Positions 1 to 6,123 of a DNA stretch of 15,712 nucleotides are shown here, one piece after another. Positions within the stretch are counted from its first letter, which is position 1. The number at the start of each line of letters is the position of its first letter. Where the stretch lies: NCBI RefSeq assembly GCF_018373335.1, contig NZ_JAHAHH010000023.1, forward strand, positions 1 through 15,712, given 5' to 3'. This DNA comes from Negativicoccus succinicivorans. GTDB lineage: Bacteria > Bacillota > Negativicutes > Veillonellales > Negativicoccaceae. The notes beneath the pieces are model-generated. The model saw nothing but the letters and a program-made list of their open reading frames with translations, was not told the origin of the DNA and did not search any database. Position numbers and translations under genes: made by a program.

Positions 1-765
1 AACATTGTCGAAGCCATTTTGAAAACCGGCGCGCACGGCAACAACCGCACCGGTATGCCGGCCTATAAATTGCCGCACCAAATCATGCAATTTGATCTGG
101 CGCAGGAATTTCCGATTCTCACGACAAAGTTTGTCGCATTCAAAACCGCCGTCAAAGAACTGCTCTGGATTTGGCAGAAGCAGTCAAACGATGTGCGCGT
201 TTTGCAGGATTGGAACTGCCACATTTGGGACGAATGGATGCAACCCGACGGCACGATCGGTAAAGCCTACGGCTACCAGTTAAAAAAATACGGTCAGGTC
301 GACACGCTATTGCAAACGCTCCGCGACGATCCGGAGAGCCGCCGCATGGTCGTGTCGCTTTGGAATGTGGAAGATCTGCCGGAGATGGCGTTATACCCCT
401 GCGCGTTTCTCACCATGTGGGACGTCGCCGACGGTCGCCTGAATTGCATGCTCGTGCAACGGTCGGGCGACATGGGCCTCGGCGTGCCGTTCAACCTCAC
501 GCAGTACGCTGTGCTCGTGCACTTAATCGCGCGGCACGCGGGCTTGCAGCCGGGCTTATTCACGCATGTCATCAACAACGCGCATATTTACGATAACCAT
601 GTCGACGCACTCACCGCGCAACTCGCGCGCCGTGATCAGGCGCTGGCGGCGCCGCGGCTGGTTCTCAATCCCGACGTGAAAAATTTCTATGAGTTTACGC
701 CGGACGATATTTATTTGGAAAATTATGAGCATCTCGGCAAATTGGCCATGGAGGTGTCCGTCTGA
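1..765 (+). CDS. thyA: Thymidylate synthase, 5' end outside the window
   Basis: Converts dUMP and methylene-tetrahydrofolate to dTMP and dihydrofolate in the cytoplasm. The frame is open from base 1; 254 codons are visible and probably only some 10-20 N-terminal residues are missing. Visible landmarks are NNRTG near the start, LTTK, the ELLWIW helix, IWDEW, the phosphate-binding SRRMVVSLW, the catalytic cysteine in LYPCAF (codon 400-402), the substrate-binding RSGDMGLGVPFN and HIYDNHVD. The residue after the catalytic Cys is Ala rather than the His of the E. coli enzyme. That and the KELLWIWQKQSNDV stretch resemble the B. subtilis ThyA branch. The stop overlaps the dfrA start by one base (TGATG), so the two genes are translationally coupled. 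This fits their shared role, since ThyA makes the dihydrofolate that DHFR reduces. The promoter is not in the window. Family assignment is very secure. Confidence 0.97.
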   Translation, partial: NIVEAILKTGAHGNNRTGMPAYKLPHQIMQFDLAQEFPILTTKFVAFKTAVKELLWIWQKQSNDVRVLQDWNCHIWDEWMQPDGTIGKAYGYQLKKYGQVDTLLQTLRDDPESRRMVVSLWNVEDLPEMALYPCAFLTMWDVADGRLNCMLVQRSGDMGLGVPFNLTQYAVLVHLIARHAGLQPGLFTHVINNAHIYDNHVDALTAQLARRDQALAAPRLVLNPDVKNFYEFTPDDIYLENYEHLGKLAMEVSV

Positions 766-1256
766 TGTTGCACATCATCGTCGCGGTCGCGAAAAATCAG
801 GCGATCGGCAAAGACAATCAATTGCTTTGGCACTTGCGCGATGATTTGAAACGCTTTCAAAAAATAACGACCGGGCACCCGATCATCATGGGCCGCAAAA
901 CTTTTGAAAGTCTGCCGGGCATGCTGCCGGACCGCGCGCACTGGGTACTCACCCGCGACCGCGACTGGGCCGCGGCGCACCCCGAAGTCCGATGTTTCGC
1001 GAGCGTCGCTGAAGTGCTGCAGGCGTTGCGGCAAGACGAGGATTACTTCGTCATCGGCGGCGGCGAAATTTATTGCGCCTTTTTCCCGTACGCGGAGCAA
1101 CTGCACATCACCGAAGTGGACAGCGAACCGGAGGCGGATACGTATTTCCCCGTGATAGATGAAACCGCCTGGAAAAAAACGCATGTCGAAGAAGGCGAAG
1201 TCAATGCCAAAAATCCGTTGGCGCATCGTTTCGTGACCTACGTTCGTCGCGCATGA
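765..1256 (+). CDS. folA: Dihydrofolate reductase
   Basis: NADPH-dependent reduction of dihydrofolate to tetrahydrofolate; the trimethoprim target. It is 163 aa, normal for chromosomal DHFR. Visible motifs are the N-terminal IIVAVAKNQAIG strand, LLWHLRDDLKRF with W22 and the proton-relay acid D27, IIMGRKTFESLP (NADPH phosphate region, about residues 40-51), VIGGGEIY (about 96-103) and ADTYFP. The start is set by GGAGGTG at 750-756, eight bases before the ATG, which lies inside the thyA stop (TGATG). The gene is second in a two-gene operon and is followed at once by a hairpin terminator. No resistance-type insert or unusual length is seen. Some databases would call it dfrA; the chromosomal thyA linkage favours the housekeeping gene. 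Confidence 0.97.
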   Translation: MLHIIVAVAKNQAIGKDNQLLWHLRDDLKRFQKITTGHPIIMGRKTFESLPGMLPDRAHWVLTRDRDWAAAHPEVRCFASVAEVLQALRQDEDYFVIGGGEIYCAFFPYAEQLHITEVDSEPEADTYFPVIDETAWKKTHVEEGEVNAKNPLAHRFVTYVRRA

Positions 1257-1282
1257 AAAAAGACCGCAACGCGGTCTTTTTT
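1256..1282. terminator. Two-way intrinsic terminator after folA
   Basis: Six A, GACCGC (1262-1267), loop AAC, GCGGTC (1271-1276), six T. The A and T tracts make it usable from both sides. It lies between folA (plus) and the exported-protein gene ending at 1307 (minus). Confidence 0.85.
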
Positions 1283-1306
1283 ATTTGTCTTTTTTTATGT
1301 AGCAAT

Positions 1307-2035
1307 CTATAAAGTCAGAACGGCTTTCGCCAAATAGCGGGCAAAATACTCACGATCCGTATCGCTTACCAGGAGCAGCACGCCCGCCAACCGATCATCG
1401 CGGCGCACAATGTAACACTGCGCATAGTACGGCAGCACCCAGCCGCCGTCAATCTCCGGCGCCAGCCGCGCGCCCACGCGATACATCACTTCATGCGCTT
1501 GCGTGACCGGCACGAGCGAATCGATCTCGCGAATACGCACATAAAGAGGCGGCTGTTTTTGCATTTCGTTCGCGCCGCGTAACTGCGGATTGTCTTCTAC
1601 CATGCTCTCCCAATGCGCGGCGATTTTCTGATTTAATTTCGCTTCCAAGCCGTAGAGCATGACATTAAAATGCGCCAATGTCGCGCGCTCCTCATCGCCC
1701 AATGATGAACGGAAAAACGGCTCGAGCTCAGCGGGGTCGTCCATCGGCACGGCAAAGCTGACCAGCCACGCCGTCGCCAATCCTTCCGGTCGTTCCGCCT
1801 GCAACTGGTAAACGGACCCATCCTCCATTGGCGTCAAATTTTCATCGACCGCCGCCACTTGAGCCTGAGCAACCGAACCTTTCTGCGAATCCATGAAGCC
1901 ATCCGTAAGGGACGCCGCCGTGATCGTATCCGGCCATTGCAATGTGCCCATCGGCGGCACCGCGATGGGCGTCGCCGCGTACGCGGCTGTCGTCAGCGCG
2001 AGCAAGCCGCTGACCAACCATGCCACTTTACGCAT
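1307..2035 (-). CDS. Exported protein of unknown function (paralog 1)
   Basis: 242 aa, family not recognised. A Sec signal peptide is visible: MRK, a hydrophobic stretch WLVSGLLALTTAA, then a likely cleavage after AYA near residue 21. There is no lipobox and no other membrane segment, so it should be periplasmic or secreted. The middle has a strand-like ATAWLVSFAVPMDD segment, and the C-terminal third ends with LLLVSDTDREYFARYL. Both have counterparts in the upstream gene product (AYVVTAQVPLDL; LITADTEYAYFERIW), so the two look like diverged paralogs. The start overlaps the upstream gene by 8 bases, and AGGAGG at 2044-2049 lies inside that gene, so translation is coupled. No catalytic motif or metal site stands out. 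Confidence 0.8.
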   Translation of the reverse strand: MRKVAWLVSGLLALTTAAYAATPIAVPPMGTLQWPDTITAASLTDGFMDSQKGSVAQAQVAAVDENLTPMEDGSVYQLQAERPEGLATAWLVSFAVPMDDPAELEPFFRSSLGDEERATLAHFNVMLYGLEAKLNQKIAAHWESMVEDNPQLRGANEMQKQPPLYVRIREIDSLVPVTQAHEVMYRVGARLAPEIDGGWVLPYYAQCYIVRRDDRLAGVLLLVSDTDREYFARYLAKAVLTL

Positions 2036-2816
2036 CGCGATCGCCTCCTATTCCCACATATCGGTTCCAAATTCGCTCGAAATACGCGTACTCCGTATCC
2101 GCCGTAATCAGCCACGTGCAATGGATATTACCCGCCGTCTTGCGAACATCGGAAAATACGGCGATCGGCCAAACGACTCCACCCGTACCGATGACGAAGC
2201 GCATATGTTGTCCGTAGTAAACGCCGCCCTGCCCGTCACGATAACGAATCAGCGGCTGGTACGAACGCAGTGTCAATGTCGGCAGGAACGCCGCCGCCTC
2301 GGCGTTTTCCGCGATGAGCGACGCCTTCGCCAGATCCATTTGCGCCTGCATCTCTTCTTTCGTGCGCGGTTGCGTCAAGAGATATTCCGGCAACTCCCGC
2401 GCGTCGGTATTTTCAAACGCGGTGGCCCAAAACTCGCCCGCGCGATTTCCTTTCGCGGCTTGGCTCCGCGCCATGAGATCCAGCGGCACCTGCGCCGTCA
2501 CCACGTACGCCACGTGCACGCCGCGCTGATCCTCCGCCTGCCACTGCGTCAACATCAGCGAATCCATTACCGCCTTGACGATACGCGGCGTAACTTCGTC
2601 CCGGCCTATTTCTCCACTGGCCGCGGCGGCGGATGAAAGCGCCGACGCGTACGCCGTTTTCAATACGTCGCTTTGCCACAGTTGTTTACCCCAATAGCCG
2701 TCCGTCACGGCATACGTTTTCACCGGCGCCGGCGCGTCCTTCGGCAACGCCGCCTGCGCGCAGACGTTACCCAACAGCGCCAGCGCCAAGCTCACGCTCC
2801 ACAATATCCGATGCAT
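2028..2816 (-). CDS. Exported protein of unknown function (paralog 2)
   Basis: 262 aa with an N-terminal signal peptide (MHRILWSVSLALALLGNV, likely cut after CAQA or nearby); otherwise soluble. The cysteine in GNVCAQ does not sit in a proper lipobox, so I do not call it a lipoprotein. The central part is Ala-rich and probably helical (YASALSSAAAASGE). Then come HVAYVVTAQVPLDL and a C-terminal portion with LTLRSYQPLIRYRDGQGG, WPIAVFSDV and LITADTEYAYFERIW. The last part resembles the two neighbouring exported proteins. The start is set by AAGGAGG at 2824-2830, seven bases before the ATG. It is the first gene of a coupled pair, with a good predicted promoter at 2908-2936. Function unknown. Confidence 0.8.
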   Translation of the reverse strand: MHRILWSVSLALALLGNVCAQAALPKDAPAPVKTYAVTDGYWGKQLWQSDVLKTAYASALSSAAAASGEIGRDEVTPRIVKAVMDSLMLTQWQAEDQRGVHVAYVVTAQVPLDLMARSQAAKGNRAGEFWATAFENTDARELPEYLLTQPRTKEEMQAQMDLAKASLIAENAEAAAFLPTLTLRSYQPLIRYRDGQGGVYYGQHMRFVIGTGGVVWPIAVFSDVRKTAGNIHCTWLITADTEYAYFERIWNRYVGIGGDRDA

Positions 2817-2893
2817 GTCCGTTCCTCCTTTATCGCGGTGCGGTTTAATTTAATTTCGTTTTACAGGATAATTAACGCCTGCATACTATCCGT

Positions 2894-2909
2894 CTCTTAG
2901 CGCTTTCAT
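2894..2909 (-). promoter_or_regulatory. cre-like operator candidate
   Basis: Read on the minus strand, ATGAAAGCGCTAAGAG fits the CcpA site consensus WTGNNARCGNWWWCAW at 14 of 16 places. It overlaps the end of the predicted -10 box and the start of transcription of the exported-protein operon, where CcpA would repress. No CcpA gene is visible here, and one 16-base match is weak evidence. Confidence 0.3.
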
Positions 2910-2936
2910 CATACTTCATTGCGTTTCACATCGCAA
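2908..2936 (-). promoter_or_regulatory. Promoter of the two-gene exported-protein operon
   Basis: On the minus strand: -35 TTGCGA (2936-2931), 17-base spacer, -10 TATGAT (2913-2908). Transcription should begin near 2901, giving a leader of about 85 bases before the ATG at 2816. Confidence 0.6.
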
Positions 2937-3024
2937 ATATAATGCATGCAATGAGAAAAAAATAAAAACGAGCCGCTTGCCTCTCGGTGTATCTTCCCTT
3001 TATTCTCACGTCAGGAAATGCCCC

Positions 3025-3056
3025 TTGACACCTTTCAACAATCCGTGTACTATAAT
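3025..3056 (+). promoter_or_regulatory. Strong promoter in the 323-base gap
   Basis: Perfect -35 TTGACA (3025-3030), then TACTAT (3048-3053, spacer 17) overlapping TATAAT (3051-3056, spacer 20). TG occurs two bases before TACTAT. It points away from every annotated reading frame on its strand and leads straight into the hairpin at 3063-3118. This is the best-matching promoter in the window. Confidence 0.65.
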
Positions 3057-3060
3057 GGCA

Positions 3061-3126
3061 ATAGAGGCGACCGGCTCGATTAGGTGGTTTAAAACCCACT
3101 TCCCGAGTGGTCGCCTCTTTCTTGTT
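3061..3126 (+). ncRNA. Candidate small hairpin RNA
   Basis: Starting where the preceding promoter should initiate, the sequence folds into one long hairpin. The outer ten-pair stem is AGAGGCGACC (3063-3072) with GGTCGCCTCT (3109-3118). Then GCTCG (3074-3078) pairs with CGAGT (3104-3108), AGGTGG (3082-3087) with CCACTT (3096-3101), and the loop is TTTAAAAC. A T-rich tail (TTTCTTGTT) follows the stem, as in an intrinsic terminator read on the plus strand. The RNA would be about 60-65 nt and almost wholly paired. I do not recognise the family. It could also be a terminator or processing hairpin for the minus-strand gene ending at 3140, but on that strand the stem is not followed by a T run. The surrounding gap 2817-3139 otherwise holds the minus-strand promoter and cre-like site. 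Confidence 0.45.
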
Positions 3127-3139
3127 GCCCGATTATCTT

Positions 3140-4018
3140 TCATTTATCCGTTTGTTTTGCTTTTTCCTTACCGTCGCCGTCAATGAGCGTATACGCGATA
3201 GCCCAGCCGTCTTCTCGCGGAAACAGTTGCGCAATACATGTCACGACCGCTTTCGTCGGCGGCGCGCCCGGTTCTGTAATCACCCGCTCACGGTAGCGCA
3301 CGCTTTGTTCCCAATACGGTCGACCGTTTGCCAAGCGGCGCGTCAACGGCGTATACGCCGTGATTCTCGCATCGGCGATCGGCGCGAAATCGGCGCGCAT
3401 TTGCAATATTTTTCCTTCGGCCAGGACCTGCATGAGCGCCGCGGCGAAAAGATCCTCCGTCAACCGTTCATTGAGGCGCTCCACCGCGCGATCCAGTTGT
3501 TTCTGCACGTCGGCGCGACTTGGCGCAAGCGTCGCGAGCACCTGCTTCGCGGATGCGCTCGGCGCCGGCCCCAAGCCGTCGCGCAAGGCCTGCGCGGACC
3601 GTTTTCCCAACGCCCGCTGAAATTCCGCGGTCGTCATGCGCATCACAAATACATCCGCCACGTTGCCGTCGACAAATACGGCTTGAAATACATCGGCATT
3701 TTGCCAAAATGTTTCACGTTGCGCCGTCGTCATATATTGCTGCGGCGGCAACAAGCCGCTATCGGCATACTCCGCCAGCGCGCGAGCCAATTCTTTACCT
3801 GCGTCGGGTCCCCGCCAAGTCGATTGAAAATAGGTCGCTTTCATGTCCTGTTTACGCGTTACGACTTGCGGTCGCTGCGCCTGCCACGCGGCCTGCCAGA
3901 CGGTCTGCGCCGGCGCGTTTTCGGTCACGGTCGCAAACGCCGCGGGTTCACTCGCGTTTGTCGTAACCGTCAAAGCCGCAAGTAATGCCGCGGTAAGATA
4001 TGTCAAATGCTTTGCCAT
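3140..4018 (-). CDS. Exported protein of unknown function (paralog 3)
   Basis: 292 aa, not recognised. Signal peptide: MAKHLTYLTAALLAALTVTTNA, likely cleaved before SEPAAF; the remainder is soluble. The central part is helical and charged (VQKQLDRAVERLNERLTEDL), followed by ARITAYTPLTRRLANGRPYW and a C-terminal segment AYTLIDGDGKEK. These align loosely with LTLRSYQPLIRYRDGQGG and LITADTEY of the protein ending at 2028, suggesting a third, more diverged paralog. The start is chosen from CCTCCTTT at 4025-4032 (AAAGGAGG on the coding strand), six bases before the ATG. The plus strand also has a 292-codon open frame here, but without signal peptide, ribosome site or family resemblance. No confident promoter is seen in 4033-4191; an AGCGCTT motif at about 4078-4084 echoes the cre-like site upstream of the other operon. 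Confidence 0.8.
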   Translation of the reverse strand: MAKHLTYLTAALLAALTVTTNASEPAAFATVTENAPAQTVWQAAWQAQRPQVVTRKQDMKATYFQSTWRGPDAGKELARALAEYADSGLLPPQQYMTTAQRETFWQNADVFQAVFVDGNVADVFVMRMTTAEFQRALGKRSAQALRDGLGPAPSASAKQVLATLAPSRADVQKQLDRAVERLNERLTEDLFAAALMQVLAEGKILQMRADFAPIADARITAYTPLTRRLANGRPYWEQSVRYRERVITEPGAPPTKAVVTCIAQLFPREDGWAIAYTLIDGDGKEKAKQTDK

Positions 4019-4191
4019 GCATTGCCTCCTTTTCCTTTCATTATATAATAAAGATCATAAAGAACCCCCACAAGCAAGCGCTTTCCGTGAGAAAATATCG
4101 CTCGGGAAAGTTTGGGGAGATTATTTCAATACGAGTATTAATAAAAAGAGCCGGTGTTTTCCAACTCATTTTATTTTGTCAACTCAGCATT

Positions 4192-4398
4192 TCAAAGCGA
4201 GTTTTCCTCTTCTCCGTATAAACGTTCCATACCGGCGCGCGTAACAAGCCATATTCCGCCCGATTTTTTACACTCTTCTCCCACAATAAAGCGCGGCGCG
4301 TTTCCGTTTTGTCCTGCGCAGGCTTTTTTTAGTGTGATACGCGCCATATTCCAACGTTCGGCGGCTTCACCCAAGCCCATCACATCATCAAGCTTCAT
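4192..4398 (-). CDS. Small helix-turn-helix DNA-binding protein
   Basis: 68 aa from MKLDDVMGL. It opens with LGEAAERWNMARITLKKAC, a helix-turn-helix of the excisionase/MerR-like type. It continues with RFIVGEECKKSGGIWLVTRAGMERLYG, the basic strand and final helix seen in short stand-alone HTH proteins of Firmicutes. A start at 4413 is open in frame, but GGAGGAG (4411-4405) would then lie inside the gene; it is correctly placed six bases before the ATG at 4398. The target is unknown: the protein may be an autoregulator, a phage- or plasmid-derived remnant, or a regulator of the exported-protein gene 173 bases downstream. A TTGACA occurs on the minus strand about 90 bases upstream, but without a good -10 box. 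Confidence 0.7.
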   Translation of the reverse strand: MKLDDVMGLGEAAERWNMARITLKKACAGQNGNAPRFIVGEECKKSGGIWLVTRAGMERLYGEEENSL

Positions 4399-4404
4399 TA
4401 TTTT

Positions 4405-4411
4405 CTCCTCC
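4405..4411 (-). promoter_or_regulatory. Ribosome binding site fixing the HTH gene start
   Basis: GGAGGAG on the minus strand, six bases before the ATG at 4398. It overlaps the codons following the alternative ATG at 4413, which argues against that longer form. Confidence 0.75.
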
Positions 4412-4542
4412 ATTCATACAATGCCATGATTAACACAGCAGGAGTTATTATTTGTACAATAAAGATCCATATTTGCATGCCCATTATGTCAAAGGTCTAT
4501 TATTTTGTCTTCATTATACAGAATTTTAAGATTCCGCGAACG

Positions 4543-4574
4543 AAAAAAGCGTTGCCGTGCGGCAACGCTTTTTT
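4543..4574. terminator. Terminator of pncB
   Basis: Six A, GCGTTGCC (4549-4556), loop GTGC, GGCAACGC (4561-4568), six T. The pncB stop codon touches one edge, so on the minus strand transcription ends within about 30 bases of the stop. Confidence 0.88.
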
Positions 4575-6019
4575 CAGTGCAGGCTGTCGACCTGTTCGTG
4601 AATCAATTTCTCTTTCAATTGCTGCAATTTCGGTGAACGGTTAATTTCCAGTATCTCGGGACTGTCCAAGCGCGTATATTCCGGCCAGAGCTGCTTGAAT
4701 TGCGCGTCTGCATACGTCTTGATCGCAGCAAGACTCGGCAGTTCGTACACGAGTTCGCCTCCTTGCATGATCGGCTCCAGCATGCGACGCACGTCAAACG
4801 AATTCGCCGCCAATTTTTTGCGCCGCCACGGATATTCGTACGTGATCAGTTCGTAATCCTCCGCCGGAGAAATGTCTTCATCCGCCAACGTCAACACGTC
4901 GGTGATCAATTTCCCGTTGTCGCGATGGGAAATGCGGAACACTTCCTTGCGCCCCGGATCCGTCATTTTTTCCGGCTGGTCCGAGAATTTCATCTTCGGA
5001 ATCAACGCGCCGTTTTCTTCCTGTCCCGCCAATTTATAAATGCCGCCCAACGCCGAGGTGCCGTCCGCGGTAATAATCTTGGTGCCGATGCCCCAGGAAT
5101 TAATCGCCGCCCCCTGCTGTTTCAAACTCAGCACGGTATGTTCATCAATGTCGTTGGATGCGGTGATGCCGGCCGTGGTAAATCCCGCCGCATCAAGCAT
5201 TTCACGCGCCTTGCGGGAGAGGTAGGCGATGTCGCCGCTGTCCAGACGGATCCCGTATTTTTCCGGTAAGCGGTTGGCTTCCTGCAGTTCCTTAAAGACG
5301 GTGATGGCGTTCGGCACGCCCGACTCGAGTGTGTTGTACGTATCGGCGAGCAGCGTCGCGTTATCGTACTGCCGCGCGTATTCGCGGAATGCGGTGAGTT
5401 CGTCGGGAAAGCTCATGATCCAGCTGTGCGCCATCGTGCCGACCGCTGACAAACCGAAACGTCGCGCCGCTTCTACATTACTCGTCGCGTTGAATCCGCC
5501 GACAATCGACGCGCGCGCGCCATAATGGCCGGCGGATTCGCCCTGCGCCCGCCGCAAGCCGAACTCCATCAAAAAGTCATCGCCCGCCACCGAACGCACG
5601 CGGCGTGCTTTGGTCGCGATCAACGATTCGTGATTCATGATCATCGTCAGACCCGTTTCGATCAACAACGCTTGCGCTTTCGGCGCTTCAATTCGCAGCA
5701 ACACTTCGCCGGGGAACGCGATCGTGCCTTCGGTCATCGCGTAAATGTCTCCCGTAAAGCGAAAATCGGCGAGCCATTGTAAAAAGCCCTCGTCAAAGGC
5801 ATGCAACGAGCGCAAGTACGCGATTTCACTTTCACCGTACCGGAAATTTTGAATGAAATCGACCAGGTGCTCCAAGCCCGCGACGACGGTGTACCCGCCA
5901 CCGAACGGATTGTTGCGATACGTGCGATCAAATACGCAGGGCACATCATGCGCGCCGATGCGCCAAAGTCCCTGCGCCATTGTCAATTGATAAAAATCAG
6001 TAACCAAGCCTGTATTCAT
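4574..6019 (-). CDS. pncB: Nicotinate phosphoribosyltransferase
   Basis: Joins nicotinate and PRPP to form nicotinate mononucleotide, with ATP hydrolysis: the second step of Preiss-Handler NAD salvage. 481 aa, as expected for the longer bacterial type. Visible motifs are LVTDFYQLTMAQ at the N-terminus, NPFGGGYTVVAG, MEFGLRRAQG (about 151-160), GGFNATSNVEAA, GTMAHSW with the histidine phosphorylated in this family (about H198), ADTYNT, IRLDSGDIAYLS and SWGIGTKIIT (phosphate-binding region). Two ATGs are adjacent. The one at 6019 sits seven bases from GGAGG and is preferred over 6022. The gene is a single unit with its own promoter (6045-6073) and terminator. Its partner nicotinamidase is encoded at 13188-13706. 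Confidence 0.95.
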   Translation of the reverse strand: MNTGLVTDFYQLTMAQGLWRIGAHDVPCVFDRTYRNNPFGGGYTVVAGLEHLVDFIQNFRYGESEIAYLRSLHAFDEGFLQWLADFRFTGDIYAMTEGTIAFPGEVLLRIEAPKAQALLIETGLTMIMNHESLIATKARRVRSVAGDDFLMEFGLRRAQGESAGHYGARASIVGGFNATSNVEAARRFGLSAVGTMAHSWIMSFPDELTAFREYARQYDNATLLADTYNTLESGVPNAITVFKELQEANRLPEKYGIRLDSGDIAYLSRKAREMLDAAGFTTAGITASNDIDEHTVLSLKQQGAAINSWGIGTKIITADGTSALGGIYKLAGQEENGALIPKMKFSDQPEKMTDPGRKEVFRISHRDNGKLITDVLTLADEDISPAEDYELITYEYPWRRKKLAANSFDVRRMLEPIMQGGELVYELPSLAAIKTYADAQFKQLWPEYTRLDSPEILEINRSPKLQQLKEKLIHEQVDSLH

Positions 6020-6026
6020 CATATCC

Positions 6027-6031
6027 CCTCC
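6027..6031 (-). promoter_or_regulatory. Ribosome binding site of pncB
   Basis: GGAGG on the minus strand. Spacing is four bases to the ATG at 6022 and seven to the ATG at 6019, favouring the latter. Confidence 0.6.
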
Positions 6032-6044
6032 ACATGTTTCACTT

Positions 6045-6073
6045 ATTATAACCGTCCGCGCGCGATTTCACAA
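6045..6073 (-). promoter_or_regulatory. Promoter of pncB
   Basis: Minus strand: -35 TTGTGA (6073-6068), 17-base spacer, perfect -10 TATAAT (6050-6045). The leader is short, about 20 bases before the start codon. Confidence 0.7.
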
Positions 6074-6082
6074 AACGCAAGT

Positions 6083-6114
6083 AAAAAAAATCCCCTTATG
6101 CAAGGGGATTTTTT
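6083..6114. terminator. Terminator of ald
   Basis: Eight A (6083-6090), TCCCCTT (6091-6097), loop ATGC, AAGGGGA (6102-6108), six T. On the minus strand the hairpin follows the ald stop by about ten bases and is followed by eight T. Confidence 0.88.
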
Positions 6115-6123
6115 ATGCGCTTT

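Noticed and set aside
2736..2816. Lipoprotein signal in exported paralog 2
   Set aside because: The Cys in GNVCAQ is preceded by Val rather than Gly/Ala/Ser and lacks the usual lipobox spacing; an ordinary signal peptide fits better.
3055..3186. Short reading frame overlapping the hairpin RNA
   Set aside because: Its ATG is inside the -10 box and there is no ribosome site; the frame appears accidental.
3107..3985. 292-codon plus-strand open frame
   Set aside because: It is antisense to the exported-protein gene 3140-4018, which has a signal peptide and a well-placed ribosome site. The plus-strand product is Arg-rich with no domain; the open frame is a side effect of GC-rich codon use.
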